Positions 25,622 through 33,210 of a stretch of 57,466 bases of DNA are shown here, piece by piece. Each line of letters starts with the position of its first letter. Position 1 is the stretch's first letter. Both the position numbers and the translations under genes were made by a program. Source of the stretch: Clostridia bacterium (GTDB lineage Bacteria > Bacillota > Clostridia > Saccharofermentanales > UBA5734). The stretch is from NCBI GenBank assembly GCA_009928985.1, contig SABL01000003.1, positions 1 through 57,466 of the forward strand, written 5' to 3'. The notes under the pieces were generated by a model. It did not search any database, was not told the DNA's origin, and saw nothing but the letters and a program-made list of their open reading frames with translations.

Positions 25622-25655
25622 AAAAGCCGCTGGTCTGGAAAGATCAGCGGCTTTT
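25621..25655. terminator. Bidirectional terminator
   Basis: AAAAAGCCGCTG-(loop)-CAGCGGCTTTT separates the convergent response-regulator and exported-protein genes. T-runs occur on both strands. Confidence 0.85.
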
Positions 25656-25758
25656 GAGGTCAGGGTCTGGATTTGCCCCTTCGCGGAGGCTTACCCGGAG
25701 ACTTGCCCCAAGGATGACCTCGGCCAAGTCTGGAGGATGTCCCCGGGGCCTTGAGCAT

Positions 25759-26337
25759 CTAGGCAATCGCTTCAGCTTTGATGACGACTTCCATGTTGGA
25801 CAAGCCGTTGACAGCAGTATCCCCAACTGTGATCCGCACGCCAATGTCACACGTGCTGCCACTCGTCAATGTCCGCGGCAGGACCACAAACGAACCGGTC
25901 GCATTCTGCCAGCCATTGCCACCGTCACCCATGGACTGGTTCGTTTCGATCGTCACACCGGCAGGTACGCCTGTGACCTTGATTGAAAGCCGGATGTGCT
26001 CGGCAGAACGGTTCTGGATCGCGAACATGCCCGTGTTGGAGGCGCCGCCATTGAACCATTCATAAACGCTGTTGCGTTGCAGGCCATAATTCTGGTCGCC
26101 GCCAAACCAGGGATTGTTGCCGCGGCCGAATTCAAACACCAGGTCGCCACCGTCGAGATAGGCCGTCTGATCGAGATTACCAATGCCTCCCAGCGGGACC
26201 AGGGCCAACAAGGCTGTATTGGTATTCGTGATCTTCAGCTCCGCTGCATTTGTCACCGTAGCTGTGTTGTACGCCATGGAAGCCATCAGGCTGGACACGC
26301 AGAGCAACACAATGACAAGAATCAATTTGCGTTTCAT
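25759..26337 (-). CDS. Exported DUF1102/TasA-like surface protein
   Basis: A 192-residue secreted protein. The N-terminus (MKRKLILVIVLLCVSSLMAS followed by MAYNTATVTNAAEL) is a signal peptide of the kind cut by SipW-type peptidases, where the mature protein starts with a hydrophobic/aromatic stretch. The domain after it, with TNTNTALLALVPLGG, a glycine- and asparagine-rich middle (FGRGNNPWFGGDQNYG) and a beta-rich end (DIGVRITVGDTAVNGLSNM), fits DUF1102 as known from archaea and some Firmicutes, distantly like TasA/camelysin. GGAGGG precedes the ATG. The SipW-type peptidase gene is divergent, 201 bases away. Candidate main surface or fibre subunit. Confidence 0.65.
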   Translation of the reverse strand: MKRKLILVIVLLCVSSLMASMAYNTATVTNAAELKITNTNTALLALVPLGGIGNLDQTAYLDGGDLVFEFGRGNNPWFGGDQNYGLQRNSVYEWFNGGASNTGMFAIQNRSAEHIRLSIKVTGVPAGVTIETNQSMGDGGNGWQNATGSFVVLPRTLTSGSTCDIGVRITVGDTAVNGLSNMEVVIKAEAIA

Positions 26338-26538
26338 GAAACATCCCTCCTAACTGTGAATGTGTTTCCAAATCTAATTATCTGATTTTGGCTCCGGACA
26401 GACAGCGGGCGCAAGGATAGACTTTGCCAGGTCGAGCGAGCCATCAATAAATCGCCCCAGGATGCAGTGCGATAGAACGAAAGAAGGGGCTGCAGTAGAC
26501 TTCGGATCACCCAGACATCCCGCTTGAGGAGTAACTCC

Positions 26539-27639
26539 ATGCGACGCTTAGATCGAGTGATTGATGCTTTCCTGATGATTCTGGCTGCCTTGATCCTGGC
26601 TGCGGCCATTGCCTCGTCTGTCGGGAACAAGCCTTTTCTGTTCACTGCCGTCCGTTCCAACAGCATGTATCCTGTTCTCGAACGCGGAGATCTGGTTCTG
26701 ATCCAGAATCTGGCTCCTGACGAGCCGGTCTTGATGGGTGATCTGGTTATCTTCCGGGCAAAATCCGGAGAACTCGCTTCGCAAGGCTACATTGTGCATC
26801 GGATAACAGGCGGAGATTCGGAAAGTGGCTTTGAGACCAAGGGTGATGGCAACACCTATTCTGACCAGGAAGCAGGCAATCCAAAGATCGACCGTGCTTG
26901 GGTCAGCAGCCGAGTGCTTGTCTGGCAAGGGAAACCAGCCCATGTTCCATTGCTTGGTTTTTTTCCTGTCTGGCTGGAAAGGCTTGAACTCAATCGCATG
27001 ATCCTGCCGGTGATCGCCTTTGCCTTGGCTTTGATCGTGGTTACAGGGGAATTTCGCAAGCCAAGGCGGAAGGCCAGAAAGAAGAAGGCCGCCCTGGCCC
27101 GGCCGCTGGTCTTTGTAACAAGCGGCCTGACCTTGTCGATACTCATGGCCGCGACCATGATGGCGGCATCTGAACGTGTGACCTATCTTTATGAAGTCAC
27201 AGCTGATCAACGCGGCGCGATGCTCGGCAGCAGCGCCGGGATTCTCCTGGTTGGCGATGAACTCGATCAACCACTGGCAGACCTGGAAAACAATGGGTTT
27301 CTGCCTGTTTTGGTGACGATTGTCTCAGATGATGATCAATTGTCCTTCAGCCATCCTCTGCAGGTTCTGGGACGTGGTAGCCACATCAACACAAAGGTCC
27401 ATCTGCTCGCTCAAGCACCAGGCATCTATCATTCCAAGATCCAGATTGGCCTGTTTTACCAGCTCCTTCCCAGTATCCTGATCTATCAGCTGGCCAGGAT
27501 CAGCTACTGGCTGGCACTGTCGGTGGTCGCACTGATACCGGGCCTGCCATTGCTGCTCTTTCCCTGGCTGGACAGAACGATGCGGCACACGGTGGTACGT
27601 GTCCTGCGCAAGAAAACTCGCCAGGTTCTTCGGCTTTGA
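26539..27639 (+). CDS. sipW: SipW/archaeal-type signal peptidase I with C-terminal extension
   Basis: A 366-residue membrane peptidase of the S26B (ER/SipW) class. The nucleophile Ser42 is in AVRSNSMYPVLERGD and, instead of the bacterial lysine, the general base is His87 in GYIVHRITGG; the DGNTYSDQE...VSSRVLV blocks follow. Helices lie at residues about 8-27 and 150-165. Unusually there is a C-terminal extension of about 180 residues: a third helix, an outer beta-rich domain and a fourth helix (YWLALSVVALIPGLPLLLFP). AGGAG places the start five codons inside the track ORF. It should process the two exported proteins of this locus. The extension recalls haloarchaeal homologues and may hold or present the substrate. 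Confidence 0.88.
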   Translation: MRRLDRVIDAFLMILAALILAAAIASSVGNKPFLFTAVRSNSMYPVLERGDLVLIQNLAPDEPVLMGDLVIFRAKSGELASQGYIVHRITGGDSESGFETKGDGNTYSDQEAGNPKIDRAWVSSRVLVWQGKPAHVPLLGFFPVWLERLELNRMILPVIAFALALIVVTGEFRKPRRKARKKKAALARPLVFVTSGLTLSILMAATMMAASERVTYLYEVTADQRGAMLGSSAGILLVGDELDQPLADLENNGFLPVLVTIVSDDDQLSFSHPLQVLGRGSHINTKVHLLAQAPGIYHSKIQIGLFYQLLPSILIYQLARISYWLALSVVALIPGLPLLLFPWLDRTMRHTVVRVLRKKTRQVLRL

Positions 27640-27772
27640 GCAAGTTTGTGGGACTGGTTTTTGGGTATAATCAGTCAAAAGAAGTGAACTCAAAATGCGT
27701 TTGACCAAGTTATGCCTGATGCTAGTCTGGGCAACTGGATCTGAGCGTAAAGCAAGGCAGGAACTTAAACCA

Positions 27773-28957
27773 ATGAGCCATTCAACCATTCGCCTCTTTG
27801 AAGCCAATGTTTATCTTTGTGAATTCGACGCGCGCGTTTTAACTTGCAAGCCAGCTGGCGATTTGTATGCGGTGATCCTGGACCAGACGGTCTTTTATCC
27901 GGAGGGCGGGGGCCAGCCTGCTGACCAGGGTGAGCTAGCCGGGCAACAAGTGATCAATGTCCGGGAAAAGCCGGAGGGATTGGTGCACATCCTCAGTGAA
28001 CCCCTGGTGGAGGGGGCGATGGTTCACGGCGCAATTGACTGGACCACACGCTTCGCACGCATGCAGCATCACAGCGGTGAACACATCGTATCCGGCCTGG
28101 TCAAGCAGCGATTTGGCTTGGACAATGTCGGTTTTCATATGGGTAGCGAAGTTGTGACCATGGATTTCAATGGCGTGCTGGATGATACCATGCTGGAAGA
28201 AGTGGAGCGGTTGGCGAACCAGGTGATTTACCATAATGTGCCGGTCGAGGCGGCCTATCCGCTGGAATCAGACTTGGCAAATCTGGATTATCGCAGTAAA
28301 AAAGCGCTCGAGGGCAACATCCGGATTGTCACGATCCCCGGGGCGGACATGTGTGCCTGCTGTGGCACCCATGTCCGGCACACGGGTGAGATCGGGATCA
28401 TTCGCCTGGTCAAAGCTGAGAAGTACAAAGGTGGCTCCCGGGTGACTCTGCTGTGTGGTCTGAAGGCTTGGCAGGACGCACGCACCCAGGCCTTGCGTGT
28501 GCAGGCGATTGCGTCTGGTCTGTCTACTGCGGCTGACACCGTAGTGCAGGCCGTACAGCGGTTGAATGAGGAACTGACGGCAACGAAAAAGCAAAACCAG
28601 GCGCTGAAAGGTCAAGTCTGGGCGCTGGAAACAGCTCGGGTAGTCGCGATCAAAGGCTGGGTAGTCCGGTTTGAGGATGATTTGACCGCGGATGACCTCA
28701 GACAGTGCTGCCAGATCTTTGGCCAGAAAACCGGACGGGCGATCATTCTGTCAGCAAAAATAAATGACAGCAGGGAAGAAGTGCCCTCTGAATATCGCTA
28801 CGCGATGTTCAGCACCAATGAAGATCTACGGGAAATGGCCAAATTTTTCAACCAGCACTTTTCTGGTAAGGGCGGAGGCAGTGCCACACTCGTCCAAGGC
28901 ACGATTCAAGGGACAAAGCGCGAAATCGAGGAATTTTTCTCAGAGCTGTCAAAGTAA
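27773..28957 (+). CDS. Alanyl-tRNA editing protein (AlaX-L type, with DHHA1)
   Basis: A 394-residue trans-editing enzyme that should hydrolyse Ser- or Gly-tRNA(Ala). The AlaRS-like editing domain has VIFDQTVFYPEGGGQPADQG-like sequence (here DQTVFYPEGGGQPADQG), the zinc-ligand HxxxH in MQHHSGEHIVSG and the Cys/His pair in CACCGTHVRHTGEIG. A coiled linker (LNEELTATKKQNQALKG) leads to a DHHA1 domain (GKGGGSATLVQG at the end). The track start is 26 codons early; AGGAA precedes MSHSTIRLF. A TATAAT at about 27666 could be its -10 box. Confidence 0.88.
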   Translation: MSHSTIRLFEANVYLCEFDARVLTCKPAGDLYAVILDQTVFYPEGGGQPADQGELAGQQVINVREKPEGLVHILSEPLVEGAMVHGAIDWTTRFARMQHHSGEHIVSGLVKQRFGLDNVGFHMGSEVVTMDFNGVLDDTMLEEVERLANQVIYHNVPVEAAYPLESDLANLDYRSKKALEGNIRIVTIPGADMCACCGTHVRHTGEIGIIRLVKAEKYKGGSRVTLLCGLKAWQDARTQALRVQAIASGLSTAADTVVQAVQRLNEELTATKKQNQALKGQVWALETARVVAIKGWVVRFEDDLTADDLRQCCQIFGQKTGRAIILSAKINDSREEVPSEYRYAMFSTNEDLREMAKFFNQHFSGKGGGSATLVQGTIQGTKREIEEFFSELSK

Positions 28958-28994
28958 GCCTTTGGTGGGACTAACTAAAAGAGAAAACAATAGA

Positions 28995-29034
28995 AAAGGG
29001 CCGTCATGAAACTTGCGTTTCAGACGGCCCTTTG
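28995..29034. terminator. Bidirectional terminator between alaX-type gene and rpsU
   Basis: AAAGGGCCGTC-(loop)-GACGGCCCTTT, an 11-bp stem between the convergent genes, with A and T runs at its feet. Confidence 0.85.
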
Positions 29035-29054
29035 ATGTTTCGATGTGGGTGTTA

Positions 29055-29237
29055 TTATCTCTTTTTGCGATTGCGCTTGCGGGCAGCAGCCTGGCGGCGG
29101 ATGTCCTTTTCACGGCTGTTTTCAAAATGGGACTTGATCTTGTAATCGCGCAGGATGCCTTCCTTGGCGACGGTTTGTTTGAATTTACGCAGAGCCTGTT
29201 CGAAACTTTCCGGACTATTGACTGTGATTTTGACCAT
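29055..29237 (-). CDS. rpsU: Ribosomal protein bS21
   Basis: Small-subunit ribosomal protein of 60 residues. MVKITVNSPESFEQALRKFK opens it and it ends in the basic RRQAAARKRNRKKR tail, as in clostridial S21. The middle differs from the usual KR.FKR pattern only slightly (AKEGILRDYKIKSHFENSREKD). AAGGAG in front of the ATG puts the start 18 codons inside the track ORF. An inverted repeat (GGCGG...CCGCC, about 29280-29304) sits in its leader and could be regulatory. Confidence 0.93.
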   Translation of the reverse strand: MVKITVNSPESFEQALRKFKQTVAKEGILRDYKIKSHFENSREKDIRRQAAARKRNRKKR

Positions 29238-29304
29238 ATTGCACTCCTTTTTGCATAACTGCAGGATACTGACCTGCGACCGGCGGTTCATGGGAAGAGC
29301 CGCC

Positions 29305-29632
29305 CTCTGAATAATCTGTTTTGTCTGAGCTTAGCCTGGTGAATCATTCGAAATCATCAGGAAATGGGAGATTCTATATAGATCTATCACATTCTTTCTT
29401 TGTAACATTTCGCAACTGAATCAAAAGTATACCACAATAATCGGACGACGGAAATAGTGATTTCAAGTTTTGTCGATTTGGCTTTGCTGTGTCGGGAAGG
29501 AGCGTGACAAACCATTAATGCCGATCATTTTTAGGCCGCATGTTTCACCTCGTAGACACAATGCGGCTTGCCAAAAATTCTTGATGAGTGCGCATAATAC
29601 GTATAAAATGAAAGTGCGGGGGAATAGATGAA
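29305..29632. other. Intergenic region before hicA remnant
   Basis: AT-rich and gene-free. It holds one half of a direct repeat (29502-29515, described separately) and a hairpin GCCGCAT...ATGCGGC (29535-29541 with 29561-29567). The putative promoter TTGATG...TATAAA before the hicA remnant is weak. Confidence 0.5.
29502..29515 (+). repeat. Direct repeat flanking hicAB, left copy
   Basis: GCGTGACAAACCAT, with further similarity on both sides (GTCGGGAAGGA before, TTAATGCCGAT after), recurs at the end of hicB. Confidence 0.6.
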
Positions 29633-29751
29633 ATGAGGTTCAAGGAAATCGAACGGATTCTATTAGAAGATGGGTGGAAACTCGAGAACTCAAAGGGATC
29701 TCATTTTCAGTCATCATCAAGGCGATTAAAAGGCAAGCGGGCCTGAAGTAG
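29633..29751 (+). pseudogene. hicA: hicA toxin remnant (internal deletion)
   Basis: Reading from ATG 29633 gives MRFKEIERILLEDGWKLENS then KGSHFQ, the N-terminal half of a HicA mRNA interferase with its catalytic His, then turns into an unrelated tail and stops at 29746. The next frame, from 29713, reads IIKAIKRQAGLK and a TAG, which is the normal HicA C-terminus. About 20 codons between the two, including the family's VPxHxxKD region, are missing and the halves are out of frame. The toxin should therefore be inactive, while hicB 23 bases downstream is intact. Too short for the ORF track. Confidence 0.8.
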
Positions 29752-29774
29752 GTCGGCGTAAGGGGGGTAATTCG

Positions 29775-30197
29775 ATGAAACTTGTTTATTGTGCGTGCTT
29801 TTATCAAGATCATGAAAGCGGTGCATATGCCGTCGTTGTTCCAGATCTGCCCGGATGTACAACCGGTGGTGAAGGTCTGGCTGAAGCAATAGAAATGGCA
29901 ACAGATGCAGCGTCTGGTTGGGTGCTTGATGAACTTGAAAACGGTAAAAATATTCCTTTGGCTACCCCTGTTGAAAAGGTCGAGCTTGACCCGGACATGG
30001 GGAAAGGTTTTGTCGCTCCCATCGTTCTCGATATGGATCGTTATACAGAAAAGTATGGTAAAAAGTCTATCCGGAAAAATTTGACGGTACCAAATTGGCT
30101 GAATACAAAAGCCGAACAAGCACATATTAACTTTTCTCAAGTCTTAAAAGAGGCGCTAATGGAACGACTTGGCTTGTCCGAGCGGAAAGGGGCGTGA
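29775..30197 (+). CDS. hicB: HicB antitoxin
   Basis: A 140-residue HicB-family antitoxin. The N-terminal partial RNase H-like fold has the family pattern YAVVVPDLPGCTTGGEGLAE and EMATDAASGWVLDELENGK. The C-terminal 45 residues (IRKNLTVPNWLNTKAEQAHI and FSQVLKEALMERLGL) form a ribbon-helix-helix-like DNA-binding end, so it can also repress its operon. GGGGGG-type ribosome binding site before the ATG. Its toxin gene is deleted internally, so it is an orphan; it may persist as protection against related HicA toxins or by chance. Confidence 0.88.
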   Translation: MKLVYCACFYQDHESGAYAVVVPDLPGCTTGGEGLAEAIEMATDAASGWVLDELENGKNIPLATPVEKVELDPDMGKGFVAPIVLDMDRYTEKYGKKSIRKNLTVPNWLNTKAEQAHINFSQVLKEALMERLGLSERKGA

Positions 30198-30205
30198 CAA
30201 ACCAT
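30192..30205 (+). repeat. Direct repeat flanking hicAB, right copy
   Basis: GCGTGACAAACCAT overlaps the hicB stop codon and matches 29502-29515 exactly, 690 bases apart. Confidence 0.6.
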
Positions 30206-30244
30206 AAAAGTGCGATGCGCTGCGATCGGTGGTCAAGAATAAAA

Positions 30245-30275
30245 TAGACCGCCAAGTTATGACGGTCTACTTTTT
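30245..30275. terminator. Terminator between hicB and tRNA-fMet
   Basis: TAGACCG-(CCAAGTTATGA)-CGGTCTA stem with TTTTT on the plus side and TTTTATT on the minus side, so it can serve both the hicB mRNA and the tRNA transcript. Confidence 0.75.
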
Positions 30276-30295
30276 CTCCGGTAAGGAGAATGTTG

Positions 30296-30371
30296 TGGTT
30301 GCGGAGGCAGGATTCGAACCTGCGACCTTCGGGTTATGAGCCCGACAAGCTACCAACTGCTCCACTCCGCG
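30296..30371 (-). tRNA. tRNA-fMet (CAT), initiator
   Basis: A 76-base tRNA with encoded CCA. Anticodon loop CTCATAA. The C1-A72 mismatch at the top of the acceptor stem and the GGG/CCC run in the anticodon stem (TCGGG...CCCGA) mark it as the initiator, not the elongator. T-loop GGTTCGAATCC is normal. It is the second tRNA of a two-gene transcript. Confidence 0.93.
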
Positions 30372-30406
30372 GTATAAAATTGAGGCGGTTCGTTGCACCC
30401 AAGTGG

Positions 30407-30493
30407 TGGTGCTCGTGGCCGGACTCGAACCGGCACGGAGGTTAATCCGACGGATTTTAAGTCCGGTGCGTCTGCCTATTCCGCCACACGAGC
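30407..30493 (-). tRNA. tRNA-Leu (TAA)
   Basis: An 87-base class II tRNA with long variable arm and encoded CCA. Anticodon TAA in loop ACTTAAAA; acceptor GCTCGTG pairs with CACGAGC. It leads the tRNA-Leu/tRNA-fMet pair, 35 bases before the second gene. Confidence 0.93.
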
Positions 30494-30519
30494 AAGAGTT
30501 TCTTGTTGTGTGCTCAGTA

Positions 30520-30548
30520 ATAATAGCACCAGAGTGGATGTCTGTCAA
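30520..30548 (-). promoter_or_regulatory. tRNA operon promoter
   Basis: On the reverse strand TTGACA, 17-base spacer, TATTAT, with the expected start about 20 bases before tRNA-Leu. Near-consensus. Confidence 0.8.
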
Positions 30549-30588
30549 ATACTTTTATCTGGCCCGTTTTCCCCCTTGAATGTATTTT

Positions 30589-31749
30589 TTAAAGCAAGGA
30601 TTCGCCATCTGTCTGGGTCGCTACACCCAGGAGGGTTGTCACGGTGGCGCCGGCATCGGCGAAGGTCCTGCGGGTGCCCTTGGCAAGGCCGGGCGGGACC
30701 AGATGGCCCCAGATCAGGAGCGGCACGTACTCACGTGAATGATCCGTGCTGGGTGAGGCCGGATCGCAGCCGTGATCGGCGGTGATCATCAGGACGTCAT
30801 CCTCGTGCAGCAGAGGCAGCAGGTCGCCGAGCCTTTCATCGAAGCGACCCAGGGCCTGGGCATAGCCTACCGCATCGTTGCGATGGCCATAGACCATGTC
30901 AAATTCGACCAGATTGACAAAGCAAAGCCCCTGCCAGTCTTCACCGGCAATGGTCAGCAATTTATCCATGCCGTCCTCGTTGCTGATGGTTGGCAGCGAG
31001 CGGCTGATGCCCTGGCCGGCGAAAATGTCGTTGATTTTTCCGATGCTGATCGTCTCCTGTCCTGCCTGCTGCAGTTCGTCGAGGATCGTCGGCCGCGGTG
31101 GCAGCAGGGAGAAGTCGTGGCGCCGGGCGGTGCGCTTGAACTGGCCCGGCTCGCCCTCGAATGGTCGGGCAATCACACGGCCGACGGCGTGTTCGCCCTG
31201 CAGGAGATCGCGTGCGATCTGGCAGTAAGCATAGAGCTGTTCGACCGGAACGATGGCTTCGTGAGCTGCAACCTGGAAAACACTGTCGGCCGAGGTGTAG
31301 ACAATCAGCTTGCCCGTCGCCAAGTGCTCTTCGCCAAAATCTGTCAGCACCTTTGTACCGGAATAAGGCAAATTACATAGTGTGCCACGTCCCGTTTGCT
31401 GTTCAAAAGCCTGGATGATCTCCGGCGGGAATCCTTGGGGGTAGGTGGGCATGGCCTGCGGCGAAATCAGGCCGGCGATCTCCCAGTGTCCGATGGTCGT
31501 GTCTTTGCCGGCCGACTGCTCAGCCAGACGGGCAAACGCGCCAGCCGGTCTGGCGACCGGTGTTCCGAACGTGACCCCGTCGATGTTGTAAAGGCCGAGC
31601 CGGGTCAAATTCGGCACAGCGAGCACGCCCGTGTCAAAACAGGCCTTCAGGGTATTGCTGCCCTCATCACCATACTTGGCGGCATCCGGCAGTTCGCCGA
31701 TTCCGAAACTATCCAGGACGATGAGAAAAACGCGTTGGGCATTTGGCAT
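30589..31749 (-). CDS. deoB: Phosphopentomutase
   Basis: Interconverts ribose-1-phosphate (or deoxyribose-1-phosphate) and the 5-phosphate in nucleoside salvage. A 386-residue alkaline-phosphatase-superfamily enzyme: the metal/nucleophile start is [17 protein letters not shown], then [11 protein letters not shown] (phosphothreonine site), [41 protein letters not shown] and [15 protein letters not shown]. All are diagnostic for DeoB. GGGAG before [10 protein letters not shown] puts the start nine codons inside the track ORF. It stands alone; other salvage genes are not in the window. Confidence 0.94.
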   Translation of the reverse strand: MPNAQRVFLIVLDSFGIGELPDAAKYGDEGSNTLKACFDTGVLAVPNLTRLGLYNIDGVTFGTPVARPAGAFARLAEQSAGKDTTIGHWEIAGLISPQAMPTYPQGFPPEIIQAFEQQTGRGTLCNLPYSGTKVLTDFGEEHLATGKLIVYTSADSVFQVAAHEAIVPVEQLYAYCQIARDLLQGEHAVGRVIARPFEGEPGQFKRTARRHDFSLLPPRPTILDELQQAGQETISIGKINDIFAGQGISRSLPTISNEDGMDKLLTIAGEDWQGLCFVNLVEFDMVYGHRNDAVGYAQALGRFDERLGDLLPLLHEDDVLMITADHGCDPASPSTDHSREYVPLLIWGHLVPPGLAKGTRRTFADAGATVTTLLGVATQTDGESLL

Positions 31750-31890
31750 GGCGGTGACACTCCCTTGTTCAATCATGGACTTGAGTTTCGAACTTAGGTG
31801 ACTTCATTAGTATACAGCTTTGTCTGCTGGATGCATTGCAGCTTTCAGACGGTCATTTTTCAGTTGGCATAAATAATGCCATCGTTCTAA

Positions 31891-32014
31891 GGTTGACGGT
31901 GCTATGATGGAAGTAACAGAATAAGCTTTGGCGGCGTTGAAGTGCATCCTGTATCTGGACGCTTGGGGTGCATGGAGCCAATAGCGAAACCGGTCAATTC
32001 GGCCGGTTTTTTTG
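31891..32014 (+). ncRNA. Structured leader RNA with terminator, copy B
   Basis: Same layout as the leader at 21.4 kb: GCTATGATG, a hairpin (TGCATCC 31943-31949 with GGGTGCA 31966-31972) whose 16-base loop contains TGGACGCTT, then ATGGAGCCAATAGCG running into an intrinsic terminator (AAACCGG...CCGGTTT, 31987-32009, then T-run). CGGTGCTAT (31897-31905) can pair with ATAGC-GAA-ACCG (31981-31992), which would unfold the terminator's left arm, so an antiterminator switch is plausible. It precedes a secreted GDSL hydrolase. Family unknown to me. Confidence 0.6.
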
Positions 32015-32054
32015 TGCCGGTTCGAGATCCAAGGAAAAGGAGTGTGATGTGTGG

Positions 32055-33119
32055 ATGAATGCGAAGAAGAAGCTGGCTTTGCTGTTGTCGCTGGTGCTCC
32101 TGGTTATGATGCTGCCTGCCACAGTCCTGGCAGAGGAGGCGACCGCAGAAGTTGTAGCACCGCCGTTGTACCTGGCACTGGGCGACTCGATTAGCTTTGG
32201 GTTGACGGACTATGATTTTGCCGAATCAGAGTTCGATGGCTATACGCAGATGTTTTATGATGACGTACTCGAGGACCTGGGATTTGTTCACGATGAAAAT
32301 TTAAATAATCTCAGTTATCCAGGTGATACAACGCAGGATTTGCTGAATCTGCTAAATGGAGAAGACCATTTGGAGGGAATATACAACAGGGTTCCTGCAC
32401 TGCAATACTATTTGCCTCAGGCTGATATCATTACAATCAGTATTGGCAGCAACAATTTGTTGGGTCCGTTTATTGCAGGAATTGCAGGAATGTATGAAGG
32501 CATCGATTCTGTACTTGGGGATATAACAGGAGCAGCCATGCTGACTCAACTGGCTGGAGCCATTTATTCTGATTACCATGATGGCGACACGAGCACTCCT
32601 GAGACAAAACTGGCTGCGCTGATGGATCCGCTCGACGATGCCTGGCATGAGGGCACCATTCAATTCCTGAATGATTGGGCTGTTATCTTGGCTAAGATAC
32701 GCAAAATCAATCCGGATGCAAAGATTTATGTTAACAATTTGTACAATCCACTGCTCGCCTCCAAGCTGAGCAGTCCTTCATTCGCTGGTTTTTATGATCT
32801 GGTAAATAAATACATTTCAAAAATCAATTCACAGATGAATCGCTTGGGCAAAAATGGACGATTCGAATACACTGTGGTTGATGTCTACCAGCCATTTGAT
32901 AATGTTGGGAATTTCGGATACTTGCTTGGATCGCCACCAAATCCGTTAACTGCCCCGGTTGCCTTCAATCTGCCCTTAGCACTCTTGACCATACAATCAG
33001 CACAATCATTCGATGAAATCAATCTACCGTCATTCATCATCTTCTGTGACCCGCATCCCACTACCTTTGGCCACATGATCATCACACAGGAACTTGTTTT
33101 AGTGGCAGAGATTGACTGA
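32055..33119 (+). CDS. Secreted GDSL/SGNH hydrolase
   Basis: A 354-residue exported esterase or lipase. A signal peptide (KKKLALLLSLVLLVMMLPATVLAEE) is followed by the SGNH domain: block I LYLALGDSISFGL (nucleophile Ser), block III IITISIGSNNLLG, and block V DPHPTTFGHMII with the catalytic Asp and His. It should act on cell-surface or extracellular esters such as acetylated polysaccharide. AAGGAG lies 13 bases before ATG 32055, or six before an in-frame GTG at 32049, so the start may be two codons earlier. It is controlled by the second structured leader, tying it to the surface-protein operon at 21.5 kb. Confidence 0.85.
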   Translation: MNAKKKLALLLSLVLLVMMLPATVLAEEATAEVVAPPLYLALGDSISFGLTDYDFAESEFDGYTQMFYDDVLEDLGFVHDENLNNLSYPGDTTQDLLNLLNGEDHLEGIYNRVPALQYYLPQADIITISIGSNNLLGPFIAGIAGMYEGIDSVLGDITGAAMLTQLAGAIYSDYHDGDTSTPETKLAALMDPLDDAWHEGTIQFLNDWAVILAKIRKINPDAKIYVNNLYNPLLASKLSSPSFAGFYDLVNKYISKINSQMNRLGKNGRFEYTVVDVYQPFDNVGNFGYLLGSPPNPLTAPVAFNLPLALLTIQSAQSFDEINLPSFIIFCDPHPTTFGHMIITQELVLVAEID

Positions 33120-33150
33120 TTTCTTGATCGGTTGACTGAGACATTGCAAA

Positions 33151-33172
33151 GGTGCCTGGAAGACCAGGCACC
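33151..33172. terminator. Terminator hairpin between GDSL gene and TspO-like gene
   Basis: GGTGCCTGG-AAGA-CCAGGCACC, a 9-bp stem between convergent genes. The T-run is poor, so strength is uncertain. Confidence 0.55.
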
Positions 33173-33210
33173 CTAACTTATTTGGTATGCTTAGCTGATT
33201 GCGATTGATT

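Noticed and set aside
21441-32014. Assignment of the two leader RNAs to the cyclic di-GMP class I riboswitch
   Set aside because: Tempting because HD-GYP enzymes are in the window and the loops contain GGACGC, but the conserved GGCAAACC and GACGCAAAGCC elements and the paired-helix layout of that class are absent.
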